Assembly (NCBI GenBank): GCA_964035575.1
Contig: OZ037835.1
Span: forward strand, 930,001 to 994,000
Direction of reading: 5' to 3'
From: Rhynchopus sp. YZ270_cl-10
Taxonomy: Eukaryota > Euglenozoa > Diplonemea > Diplonemida > Diplonemidae
Length of the DNA: 64,000 bases
The position numbers and the translations under genes are program-made. Each line of letters starts with the position of its first letter. Within the stretch, counting starts at the first letter, position 1. Shown in pieces: positions 34,301-41,831 of this stretch. Below the pieces are notes generated by a model that was not told the origin of the DNA, did not search any database, and saw only the letters and a list, made by a program, of their open reading frames with translations.

Positions 34301-35374
34301 TGCATCGCTGTCGGTTCGGATGTGCGCTCTCGATCCGAGACGAGGTGAGCGGCTGGGCATCAGAGTGGAGGATGCTTCGAACTGGCTGAGCGGGGTGCAG
34401 GGGAGGCGGAGGTCGCCTGGTGGCGCTGCTGCTGCAGCCTCGGCTTCGTTGTCACCGGCTCGTTTGGAAAGGGCGCGCAGTTCTCGTAGTAGGGCCACGG
34501 CGTCGCTTGCGCCGTCCGGGCTGTGGACATCCTCCTCAAATGGGCGGGAGCGGAGAAGGGAGTTCTTCCTAGGTTTCAAAGCGCCAGAGGAGACAGCACG
34601 CTGCGAGGCGGAAAGGGTCTTGATAGAAGAGCGCAGCAGTAAGGTGGAGGAAGCGCGTTCACGTTTGGGTCGTGATCCTGAGAGAAGTTTTTTTTTTACA
34701 AAATGAATTTCTTTTAAACCGTAACGTACGTTCTCTCTTTCTAAAACGGTAAAAAAAAATCGCGATTCGGGAAGAGGTTGAAAAAGTTGGAACTCTTCCT
34801 CACCCCGCAGATCACACCGAGGGAGGCCATATTCAAAAAAAAATTTACCCCCTTATTTTTCAAAACAAATCCATATCATACGTGGTGACGGCGGTGCCAA
34901 CGACTCCCTCCCTCCTCGTGGTGGAGTGCCCCTCGGTGGTGACCGTCTTGGCAATGACTGCGGAGACCTCGAACCCCTAGATGAACCTCTAGGTGTGTCT
35001 TCCTCCAGAGGCACATCCTCTAAGGTCACCATGGGGAAGAGTGCGGAGAGCTCATCAGAGTGGGATTTTGCGTGGATGGGGAGGAGAGGGATTTTGGGGG
35101 GGAGTGCGCGGGCCTCGGGTGGCGTGACGCAGTCAACGTTGTGCCGTGGTGAGAGCTGTGGCGAATCCGGTTCAAACCCCGGCACAGCAGGGCACGACAA
35201 CGGCGACGTCGGAATTGGTTGCAGCGGAACCCCCGCCCCCGGGGTCGTCGGCGTCGACCCCGGCACCACCACCTCTGCCGGTAGCGCTACCCTCCTCCGT
35301 ACGGGAAGCGACACCTTCTTGCGTGCATGCCCACCTGGCAATGTGCCTGCGGTCATGACGTCCCGAAGACTCAT
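25331..35374 (-). CDS. Ser/Pro-rich protein, four exons, transposon-filled intron
   Basis: Exons 35374-34882, 34677-33961, 26129-25810 and 25420-25331 sum to 1620 bases, exactly 540 codons, and every junction keeps phase (1, 1, 0). Donors are GTATGATA, GTATTTTC and GTATCAGT; acceptors are CTTCTCTCAG, TGTGTCTGTAG and TTTCTCTCAACAG. The ATG at 35374 follows a pyrimidine-rich AG by 15 bases. The 539-aa product is largely disordered: many SP/TP dipeptides, basophilic sites such as RKNS, RTAS and RKDS, SPNKSPQFSPS repeats, a poly-Gly run and a short helical stretch (VALLRELRALSKRAG). I recognise no domain; a phosphorylated scaffold or regulator is a guess. Intron 3 (26130-33960, 7.8 kb) carries a whole DNA transposon with its gene on the other strand. 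Confidence 0.75.
26165..26945. mobile_element. Inverted-repeat element family E, intronic copy
   Basis: Shares blocks such as ATGACCTACCACGCCCGATT, CAAATTTTGCTTTTAATGGC and AAAAAAATTCGAG with 61700-62680. The left block at 26170-26205 returns inverted at 26553-26590. Between them is a palindromic GTCGTGACGACGTC-rich stretch. No coding capacity. Confidence 0.65.
27184..27330. repeat. CTTGTCATGACAAG palindrome array, left arm
   Basis: Five or more perfect palindromes CACTTGTCATGACAAGTG spaced by 4-6 bases. The partner array is at 33715-33830. Arrays of identical palindromes near transposon ends are often transposase-binding sites. Confidence 0.85.
28011..28370. repeat. Dispersed repeat R1, second copy
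   Basis: Follows the window start (1-400) closely, including the TTTTGCGATAACTTCACGC hairpin and the CCGCCAGCGCTACCGG block, but its hairpin core is partly deleted. It forms part of the left arm of the large transposon. Confidence 0.8.
28740..29135 (-). pseudogene. Decayed coding fragment inside the transposon arm
   Basis: After a CCGAGTTACAG acceptor the minus strand gives VPLMGPLFKEFIGKPNGKP and TEADFVLCIVHLRDDL, then codon-like sequence in shifted frames (RKYGVQLQDQFAQARVSLE, SALTKQEIDSFITYEGG). The composition looks protein-coding but no single frame runs through. Family unknown. It may be a relic of a second transposon gene or a captured host exon. Confidence 0.4.
29220..29480. repeat. 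Direct repeat of ~45 bases
   Basis: CGAAATTTGTATTCCGACTC followed by AGATCGTTCCGATCTTTC occurs at about 29249 and 29425, just upstream of the transposase gene. Confidence 0.8.
29603..32374 (+). CDS. hAT-type transposase with zinc finger and acidic tail
   Basis: A 923-aa open frame, the only long plus-strand gene, starting 5 bases after TTTTATCTTAAG. Around residues 225-270 is a TTF/BED-like zinc finger (WGCQTCADAV .. KHLTSTAHNKA: C..C..H....H). The central part has the hAT catalytic layout: LITDGSSIKGVHKDVNVF, then VIADSCSTLTGHKNGLVG, then HFADSAHLIQVE, matching the D..D..H-type motifs of ZNF862-like hAT proteins. Near residues 770-800, FSSCSSCKAEGMFGKLRHS resembles the hAT dimerisation segment. 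The last ~75 aa are Glu/Asp-rich. A pyrimidine tract ending TTGTTCAAG near 30088 hints at a small intron over the weak stretch at 29940-30088. The frame looks intact, so the element may be recent. Its ends do not match the CAGGG hAT elements at 1306 and 6374. Confidence 0.8.
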   Translation: MQYHVLDFLPTYLCTRKTACETHAQRYATKTTASADTGDAQQKLTCGYVALMGAKLWSDERKRMGSAPSKEEIREFIAKTTRDDFGMTAERWQEVHEGSLRGTFVCLTNLEVDHFAKKNIRSTSVVTPPQFQRGPVMLGTVILFLPPVGCQKHGHFCTFFFVQAPNERKRVALSFANGKLVVKAADGGELLRPNPTTTADPKACFKKVGGKWGCQTCADAVKNRRMEKFGQEEKNAWIDFQVTHSSDALRRAQNKHLTSTAHNKANDAKSEKGEATQPKPRKIIRPSQKKVDLFSQLHCTFYSAVRKGTEHSVVAATAGSLPGITNKYAVPRHVSEMITIWAKQCREKISVEVKRCSVLALITDGSSIKGVHKDVNVFLLRFLLYSAAGQALRVVERYVGLTENKDVSANAKSVYKQLQDAIGAVGVTEKEVSGVIADSCSTLTGHKNGLVGVMKLKERCLQGHFADSAHLIQVEMKPLMKLSGVKELSDMIRDLDRSYFSSPKLYRDLVLESEKKFTKTGKQRKLVLRPSVSYRIRWLAKHTTTFLRAKRMLPMWRHHVAVGTAWTNTKARNDDGETKTKGLKATHTKLLRLLEDETLAPNLDFYCALLKILQKSTLVAQGSGAILLHVLFTVNESIAEIELLKNEESSMEARMEACEVSIAGLKRYVQRTGPVAKAVVTMLNIYRISALSDADLKGYANQELGLVLESLGMQRQLPDESDDFTSGQWLLAKTMAKQDTSWSRWFAVINGVQGRVKIALEYGVVFSSCSSCKAEGMFGKLRHSVLKRTQVAVTTLCDEQIIRDSGPAPADAATFIRDGTIKFLEKPRRLARKRKERVAPKGIFDKVEERMRAAKGSLPHYEEEMDDEEVEEESSEETSSGENEEFEEEEDEEDEEGEEEEEEEEEEGGSDDGDCRQTKRVKH
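32375..33290. other. Right transposon arm with a small basic ORF
   Basis: On the minus strand 32943-32818 encodes 41 aa starting MPKDLRRKRSSDKRW, Arg/Lys-rich, ending at an AGGTACC that pairs with the 29.1-kb block. It could be a first exon or chance. The rest is spacer with GGGGATC tandem words at 32780-32805. Confidence 0.35.
33290..33432 (+). pseudogene. Exon-like acidic C-terminus remnant
   Basis: After an AG at about 33322 the frame FIFNEKEIKLVAPEDARQND continues into SEEEDDDEDDEGDD and a stop. It resembles the acidic end of the transposase next door, so it is probably the tail of an older transposase copy or a second transposon gene. Confidence 0.4.
33492..33532. repeat. Short palindrome TAACCCTGGTAAT..ATTACCAGGGTTA
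   Basis: A 41-base inverted repeat between the acidic exon remnant and the outer arm. Confidence 0.7.
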
Positions 35375-35399
35375 CTCAAAAGCAACCCCCTCCAGGGAA

Positions 35400-35608
35400 G
35401 AAAGGAATAAGAATACGTAGTGTAGGGGGGGAGGGGTGCTGTGGAGAGGGTATTGTGGTTGGGAGAAGGTGGGAGGAAGGAGGAGGAGGAGGAGGAGGAG
35501 GAGGAGGGGGGAAAAATACTGTAAAAAGACGTTATTTGTGCGCATATTATCTTCTGCATCGCTTTTTTTGGGGAAGGAGAAAAGGGGGAGAGGGGATTAA
35601 AAAAAAAA
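35400..35608. other. Upstream of Ser/Pro-rich gene
   Basis: CCT/AGG microsatellite (35478-35508) and pyrimidine-rich minus strand leading into the candidate splice acceptor at 35391-35390. Confidence 0.4.
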
Positions 35609-35862
35609 AATGCTCGAGAGCCTCTTTTGCTTTCTCTCAGACTATGAACTGGGGGAGAAAAAGATATGTGGTTTTCTTTCCTTACTTCAAAAACTCTTGA
35701 AAAAAGATGAAACAAGCAGAGAGTAGACAGCAAAAACGTTTGTGTGAAAAAGTTTACAGCAATAAAAGACTCCTGCGTCGGGTTTCTTTTTCACATTGTT
35801 CGTTTCCATCATAGATACGCACAACCCGCAACGTTTTCATCATGAGCGTTCTCGAGCATTTT
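35609..35862. mobile_element. AAAATGCTCGAGA inverted-repeat element, copy A
   Basis: 13-base ends AAAATGCTCGAGA and TCTCGAGCATTTT, about 254 bp apart. Copy B at 63228-63467 has the same ends and similar inner borders (GACTATAAAC / GACTATGAAC). No coding frame. Confidence 0.65.
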
Positions 35863-36386
35863 GTTAAATACGATGTGGCAACTATAAAGCGTGTATTGTT
35901 AAAGACAAAAAAAAGGGGGAAACAACTGGAGGGGAGAAGCTCTCCTTGCGAGCTCACGTGAACCTTCATACGTACGGCATAAGAGGACCGTACGGAGGCA
36001 GCAGGGAATCAAGAACAACAAAGGTACCGATTGGTGTCTCCGGAGGGGGGTCGATATTGACAGGTCGCTGACAGGTCGTTCACCGACTTCCGAAAGCACC
36101 AAGATTATGGGGGGGTGTCTCCTGAGGACCCCATTCTTAGCGTCGTACTTCGGTTTTTTTTGGATTCCTTGAGGTACCAAGATTACCTACCTCCTCACGA
36201 GGGTGCGCGCAACCTTGCGTTTCAACCAGAAGACATGATATCTGGAAGAAGATCGGTTGCCATACATGCAGTAAGAAAGCAAGGAGGGGAGGGAGAAAAA
36301 AAAAACAAAAGATAAATAACGTTAGAATGAGTTCCCTGTACAGTGAACATCATTTGAAAATAAAACAAAAAAAAGGGGGTTTTTTT
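35863..36386. other. Intergenic, no gene seen
   Basis: Contains a repeated word GACAGGTCG near 36058-36082 similar to those at 9230-9460. No supportable frame. Confidence 0.35.
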
Positions 36387-36421
36387 AAGACGAACCTAAG
36401 CGTCTCGTACTTAGTCACCTT
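36387..36421 (-). other. Hairpin motif H, copy 9
   Basis: Reads AAGACGAACCTAAGCG, TCTCG, TACTTAGTCACCTT. The changed bases (GACGA, TACTT) still pair as G-U on the minus-strand RNA but not on the plus strand, which indicates the functional strand. Confidence 0.75.
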
Positions 36422-36480
36422 GATCACAATCATCCTTTATATGTAACAGAAGACAGAGAAGTTGAAAGTTGTTCCATATA

Positions 36481-36570
36481 CAGTGGTTAAAGAAAGTTTA
36501 CGCCTAAACTAATGGCGGAATTGAAATCGATGGCGGAAATTACTTTAGGCGGAACTTTCTTTAACCACTG
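36481..36570. mobile_element. Tc1/mariner-like MITE, 90 bp
   Basis: Inverted ends CAGTGGTTAAAGAAAGTT and AACTTTCTTTAACCACTG, inner arms CGCCTAAA/TTTAGGCG, flanked by TA on both sides. Confidence 0.85.
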
Positions 36571-36602
36571 TACGAACTATTCTACAGAATAGTTAGTATA
36601 TG

Positions 36603-36683
36603 AAACACTTTCAACAGCAAAGTTGAAAGTGTAAAAAAGTGTAAAAAAACGCCTCACCTTACACCAACGAACCGCAGGCACTG
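36603..36683 (-). repeat. Motif G, copy 3 (expanded)
   Basis: Minus strand: TTTCTTTTTCTTTCAG, TGCCTGCGG, an insert, GAGGCGTTTTT, then CACTTTCAACTT. Order and orientation match copies at 14530 and 17570. Confidence 0.45.
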
Positions 36684-36806
36684 AAAGAAAAAGAAATTGT
36701 CTGCAAATACAAACCCCTCTCGTGTACAGTGTACCAAAAAAAGGGAAGCGAGGAAAATTTGTTACCATAGGGAAGCCTCTTTTTTACTTTCAACGGATGT
36801 CATCCG

Positions 36807-36812
36807 GGGGGG

Positions 36813-36845
<33 letters not shown>
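36807..36845. repeat. Poly-G tract, ~39 bases
   Basis: Nearly uninterrupted G; shorter G runs at 38487-38502, 40694-40716 and 41535-41555, and a C run at 44371-44392. Length is likely uncertain in any assembly, and such runs can form quadruplexes. Confidence 0.9.
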
Positions 36846-36846
<1 letters not shown>

Positions 36847-36851
36847 AGGGG

Positions 36852-37619
36852 CGGTCATATCCTGTATTAAAAGTGTGAGAAAATGACATTTTTCAAAATG
36901 TTGTCAAAAGCGATTCTAAGGTAAAAAAAAGTAGAAAATCCACCCCACAGGCCCAAAAAAATGTGGTGTGCCCCGTTTTCCACCCTTTTTGTGCCTCTCA
37001 GGGGCCCAAATCACAGTTTTTTAAAAATTGCCTACATGTGGTACCTGAGTGCCCCCTTGGTTTGCCCTTCAGGTTGACTATGAAACAGAAAACACCCCAA
37101 TATGGCCCAGAACATAGAGCAAAGGACCCCCAAAACCCCACAGGAGACCCACAGAACCGTTACTGGGGTGTTTCGTGACACCTGTTGGGGCTCAAACCTC
37201 ATAAAACCTGAAACACCGGTCAGGCAGTGAAAATAGGCCAAAATAGGCCAAAATAGCCTGAAAATGGCCTAAAAACGCCCATATTTTATTTCAAACACCC
37301 AGAAAGTTGCAGAAACCCGATTCCAGGGTGGTCCTGGGCACCTGTGGGGGCGCATGCCCCATAAAACATCAAAAAAACGGTGTGGAACCGGTGTGGGAGG
37401 GTGTTTTTGCAAATTGCCCACAAATAGCCTGCCTCAGGTACCACTGGTAGGCAATTTTTTAAAAACCGCGATTTGGGTACCTGAGAGGCACAAAAAGGGT
37501 GGAAAGCGGGGCACACCACATTTTTTTGGGCCTGTGGGGTGGATTTTCTTGGTTTTTACCCTTTTTGTGGGGTTTTCGGGCATTTTTGAAAAATGTCATT
37601 TTCTCACATAGATATGACC
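36852..37619. mobile_element. Fold-back element with ~170-bp arms
   Basis: Left arm (GGTCATATC, GTGAGAAAATGACATTTTTC, then AAAATCCACCCCACAGGCCC and TGTGGTGTGCCCCG) returns inverted at 37420-37619. The centre holds GGCC-rich spacer without a gene. Confidence 0.8.
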
Positions 37620-37622
37620 CCC

Positions 37623-38487
37623 CCTAGGCATACTGTGCAGGCGAGCCGTTTTTAGGCGAGTTTTTCGTTTTCCTGATTTTCAGGAAAAACTCGCCAAAAA
37701 CTCGCCCTACTCGCCCATTACTCGCCTATTACTCGCCAAAACTCGCCAAAAACTCGCCAAAACTCGCCTAAACTCGCCTAAACTCGCCTAAACTCGCCTA
37801 AACTCGCCTAAACTCGCCCACATTTGGGTGCAAATCCTGGTGCACATACGCACCTTGGGGGTGAAAATGTGCACCAGGATGTGAAAATGGAGGGCGGGGG
37901 TGACTGATGACAACATGCCACTCGAAAACACACAAAAAAATTGAAATTGTGTCACTTGTACGTCTAAAGGCAACCATGTCACGGCAGTGGCTGACAGGCA
38001 TGTATGTAAACATTTGCTCCAGGGGAAGATTCAAGCGTGCCATAGATCCCGGGGGACAAGACGTGCTACAATCCGGAGGATGACGAAGACATGGATGAGC
38101 CGGGGCTACACTCGCTATACAACAATGTCCTCGCCATGCCGGTAAATGGCAACCCTGCAGGCCACCCCTTGGCGGTATTCCCCCACGACTACATCGCACC
38201 CATCTGTGCAAGCTTCATGGATCCGCAGAAGCTACAGCTGGACTGGTGGTACTGGTTGTGGAAGCCTACAAAGCAAACTGCAGAGGTCTTGTTCAAGTGG
38301 AACGAAAAAAATTTTCTCTTCAAAACTCAAATTTCCCTCATATTTTCGTGTGTACACTTTTCCCAAGGTAAAATCCCTACCAAAAAAAAAAACTCGCCAA
38401 AACTCGCCCCCCAAAAATGGGCGAGTTTTAGGCGAGTTTTTGGCGAGTAGGCGAGTTTTTTTTACTCGCCTGCACAGTATGCCTAGG
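37623..38487. mobile_element. 865-bp element with perfect 23-bp inverted ends and ACTCGCC repeats
   Basis: Ends begin CCTAGGCATACTGTGCAGG and are exactly inverted. Subterminal tandem ACTCGCC units (37680-37816) have inverted partners (GGCGAGT) at 38391-38475. The middle carries a short exon-like frame (38058-38330). No transposase, so non-autonomous. Confidence 0.8.
38058..38330 (+). pseudogene. Exon-like frame carried inside the 865-bp element
   Basis: Reads TCYNPEDDEDMDEPGLHSLY, then NPAGHPLAVFPHDYIAPICA and QLDWWYWLWKPTKQTAEVLF: good amino-acid complexity without a plausible start. It is probably a captured piece of a host or transposon gene. Family not recognised. Confidence 0.35.
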
Positions 38488-38502
38488 GGGGGGGGGGGGG
38501 GG

Positions 38503-39283
38503 TAGGGGATACGACTCCAGCCATTTTGGCTGGGACCAAACGCACGGAAAATTCATTTGGCATTATCTGGCCATCTCCAAGGCAACTGCGGGTGAAAAAC
38601 ACCCTCAGAGTGGGTCACAGGGGGCCTGTGGGTCGAAAAACGACCCAGAAGCCACCCCAGAATACAAAAAAATGGAAAAAAATAGTGAAAAAACGGCTTT
38701 TTTCACGTTTTGGCCACTTTGGGCAAAATAGCGATTTTTCGAGAAAAAAATCAAAAACCGGGATATTTTTTGACATCACAAAGCCTCCTTTGGCACAAAT
38801 ATACCCCAAAAGTGGCCTGTGAGTCCATTCCAACCTGTTTTGGACATATTTGACACTTTTGGAAGTGTTTTTTTGGTGTTTTTAGGTCAAAAAAATGCCC
38901 AAGACGTCCCCAAGACATCCCCAAGACACTTTGCACACCCCCTGTTACGGTCATATTTTTTTCGTTTTTTTGCCTGAAACCCCCAAAATACCCCTCCCGG
39001 ACCCCACATAGTCCCGAATATCCATCACACACCCACTCAGAGTGAGTAGAAGCACCCCAAAAAAAATAATTTTTAAAGCCCTTCAACTTCAACGTGGATG
39101 CTGCCGAAACTGAAGCACAATTTTAGGGCTTTAAAAAATATTTTTTTTGGGGTGCTCATTGCTCGTGATTTTGGGGTGCTCATCATATGAATGAGGAGGG
39201 CTTGGCCTGCAACGAACGCTACAATGCACAATGTCGAAAAACCCAGGTGTCTCTGTCCTGCAATAAAAATTTTGGGATAGTGG
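38503..39283. other. Repeat-derived spacer, no gene seen
   Basis: A/T-rich, with a small inverted pair (CACCCCAAAAAAAATAATTT at ~39052 and AAATATTTTTTTTGGGGTG at ~39136). Confidence 0.4.
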
Positions 39284-39784
39284 TCATTTGTTTATTAGCA
39301 TACCCGATCCATCTATCCCGAGAGGGATTGGTTTCCCTTCAACCAACTTCAGTAGCACACCCTCGATCTCCTTCACGAACTTCGTGGAGCGGCCCAGGAC
39401 CGTTTTCCCGGTTGGGAAGTCCTCTCCGAAGAGGGGACGCACTGGCAGCGACATAATGTCGGCTTGGCGTTCTGTGAGTCCGCAGACCAGCACAGCCAAT
39501 GCCCATGTTGTGACAAACGCCGCCAACCCCATCACCGGCGTCAACACCTGCTGCCGCTTCTCCTTCGTGTCACCAACTGGAGCTGCAGCCTTCTTCTTCT
39601 TCTTCTTCTCCCTACGCTCATTATTTTTGTGGCGGTCGCTTTGGACGTGTACCTTGGCGGTACTACTTTCACCGTGTTGCACCACTCCACGGCAATGTAC
39701 ACAAAAAAGAACTGTGTCGTCTCCCTTTCGCCCTGTTTTCTTCGCTGCTGCCTTTTCCTCGAAGGGGAGCTCATCAACCTCCAT
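39284..39784 (-). CDS. Small zinc-finger protein or truncated transposon gene
   Basis: 166 aa from an ATG at 39784. Residues ~27-52 (VLFCVHCRGVVQHGESSTAK..HVQSDRH) give C-x2-C with a distal S-x-x-H, like the BED/TTF fingers at the N-terminus of hAT-type transposases; a Lys-rich stretch follows. The catalytic domain is absent and the frame stops soon after GSGMLINK, so this is probably a truncated transposon gene. Lies within the 36771-41605 nest. Confidence 0.45.
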   Translation of the reverse strand: MEVDELPFEEKAAAKKTGRKGDDTVLFCVHCRGVVQHGESSTAKVHVQSDRHKNNERREKKKKKKAAAPVGDTKEKRQQVLTPVMGLAAFVTTWALAVLVCGLTERQADIMSLPVRPLFGEDFPTGKTVLGRSTKFVKEIEGVLLKLVEGKPIPLGIDGSGMLINK

Positions 39785-39891
39785 TACCTGAGATTTTTTT
39801 GTTATTTGTTACATTTTTTTTATTTTTTATTACTTTGTATTCACCCTAGTCACTTTAGCGCCGCCGTAGCAGTGTGGCCCCTCATTTTGTT

Positions 39892-40278
39892 CTATACTGA
39901 CCGGTTTTTTAATACATTTTTAGCGATACATACTTCATAACACTCTGCAATTGATCGGTCGTACTTCTCCAGCGCGGTTAAACGACCCTGCGCGGTTACC
40001 GACGATCCCGCCTTCGCCTCCGCCGACACCTCCTTCAGCTTCTTCCGAGACTCTATGGTCTCTTTGCGCTTCTCCGCCGGGGTCTTCTCTATCGCGCCGC
40101 CTTTCTTGGCTGGTGGCTTGCTTGCAGTCTTTGTAGAAGGCTTATTCGTTGCCTTCTTCGCTGATTTTTTCACTCTTTTCTTTGTTTGTGCCCTGGTGGA
40201 AGAGGAATCGCTCGCGTCCGTGTTGCTCGAGACAATGGTCGTCTCGTCGACCTTCCTCTTTCTGCTTTTTGGGCCCAT
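39892..40278 (-). CDS. Lys/Ser-rich small protein, unknown
   Basis: 128 aa starting MGPKSRKRKVDETT, with KKRVKKSAKKATNKP-type basic repeats (a nuclear-localisation-like composition) and a helical end (LTALEKYDRSIAECYEVCIA). It is upstream of, and codirectional with, the zinc-finger frame, 107 bases apart, so the two may be exons or partner genes of one element. Confidence 0.4.
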   Translation of the reverse strand: MGPKSRKRKVDETTIVSSNTDASDSSSTRAQTKKRVKKSAKKATNKPSTKTASKPPAKKGGAIEKTPAEKRKETIESRKKLKEVSAEAKAGSSVTAQGRLTALEKYDRSIAECYEVCIAKNVLKNRSV

Positions 40279-40572
40279 TGATGATATTTTTTTTAGCGTT
40301 TAAACTGATAAATTCCTGTTGATAGTGTAGGGGTGCACCGAAAAGAATTCACCGAAGCACGTCATATATTGTGCAAACCTAAACGCGATAATTTTCGGCG
40401 AAAATTCATGGAAAGCCCGCGGGGCTTCGAAATACAAAAGTGACTTTCTTTCTTCTTTTTTTTTGGACTTTTTTTTCTCTTTTTTTCCCCTTCCCCCCCA
40501 TTTTTGGATTTTCCGAGCCAATTGCGGAACGTGGTGGGGTCTATTTCAAAAATATGATACATTCCTGTTGGT

Positions 40573-40682
40573 GATACGTGTATTCGGGTCATATTCGGCC
40601 TATATTCGCCTATATTCGGATCCGAATATAGGGCGAATACGCATATTCGGATCCGAATATAGGCCGAATATCATATTCGCTT
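40573..40682. repeat. TATTCGGATCCGAATA palindrome cluster
   Basis: Two copies of the 16-base palindrome within a larger inverted repeat built of ATATTCG words; directly before a TATGCCTAGGGGG junction like the one at 38478. Confidence 0.8.
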
Positions 40683-40716
40683 TCTAGGTATGCCTAGGGG
40701 GGGGGGGGGGGGGGGG

Positions 40717-41214
40717 TCTCCGGGGGGGTGAGCGGACAAGTTTGGTAATTTGGCAACGGGGGGTTCTAGTACAAAACCGTGGTCACATGGATTTTATGAA
40801 TTTTCTTCAAAAAAAAAAAATTTCGAATTTTATTTATTTGGAAAGATCGGTTACGAAAACGTTCAATTCCGGGGTCGCACAATTTTTTTTATGCCTCTGT
40901 GAATGGTTAGGTGATTTTTGGCTGTGGTACCCCCTTTGGGAACGTTTCTACGCAGGTTTCTTAAGGAATTCCTTAAGAAAACCTCCTCTTTGGGTCGCAG
41001 CACAGTGGCGTCTCTAAGTTGGATTTCTTTTGAAGAAGGTTTTCGATTTTTTTCCTTTGGATTTATTTTTTACGAATCTTTCAATCCCGACCATTTTTTT
41101 TATTCAGGAACACACTCCACGGTACGCAACTTTTGGTGGAGCCGACCCCCCTTTATGCACTGAAATCCCTATACGTTACTGTATAAAGACCCGTGGAGCC
41201 TTTAAATTGACTTC
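40717..41214. other. Spacer, no gene seen
   Basis: Contains a 31-base palindrome near 40950-40985 (TTTCTTAAGGAATTCCTTAA) and scraps of the hAT-element family (ACACTCCACGGTACGCAAC). Confidence 0.4.
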
Positions 41215-41377
41215 ACTGTACTGTGTACTGTGTACTGTGTACTGTGTACTGTGTACTGTGTACTGTGTACTGTGTACTGTGTACTGTGTACTGTGTACTG
41301 TGTACTGTGTACTGTGTACTGTGTACTGTGTACTGTGTACTGTGTACTGTGTACTGTGTACTGTGTACTGTGTACTG
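41215..41377. repeat. ACTGTGT heptamer minisatellite, ~23 copies
   Basis: Perfect tandem heptamers; the reverse complement (ACACAGT) forms the array at 49654-49699. Confidence 0.95.
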
Positions 41378-41831
41378 GAGCCACTTTAAATTAACTTCTA
41401 CTCCACTAAAGTGGTCGATTTTTTTTGTGGTGAAAAGCGGGGAGCTCGGAAATCCACTTCCGCTGGTTTTCGAATTTTTTTACGTCTGTCCAAAAGCCGA
41501 AAACTTCAGGTTGCCAAATTTACAATCTTCTCCGGGGGGGGAGGGGGGGGGGGGTTTCTCAAAATCGGACGGATGACATCCGTTGAAAGTAAAAAAGAGG
41601 CTTCCCATAGCCAAAAAAAAAAGTCTGGAGAAACACAAAGGAAAAAGTAGGAGTACGGGTTCAACTTCTTTTGATGTGTATTTTGTTTCTTTCCTAGGCA
41701 GGAGGACACACATCTAAAGATAGCAACTATGATTTTGACCCGAGTTTGACGTTTGTTTGGTGTTTGGTGGAAGTTACCAACATTAGGTCCTTGAAAAAAT
41801 CCCTCCAAAAATAAAACAAAACTAAATTCTA

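Larger units (their letters stand above)
36771..41605. mobile_element. 4.8-kb block bounded by 36-bp inverted repeats
   Basis: GGAAGCCTCTTTTTTACTTT plus CAACGGATGTCATCCG at 36771-36806 recurs exactly inverted at 41570-41605. Between them sit several further inverted-repeat elements (36852-37619, 37623-38487) and two gene fragments (39284, 39892), so this is a nest of insertions or one composite element. Confidence 0.6.
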
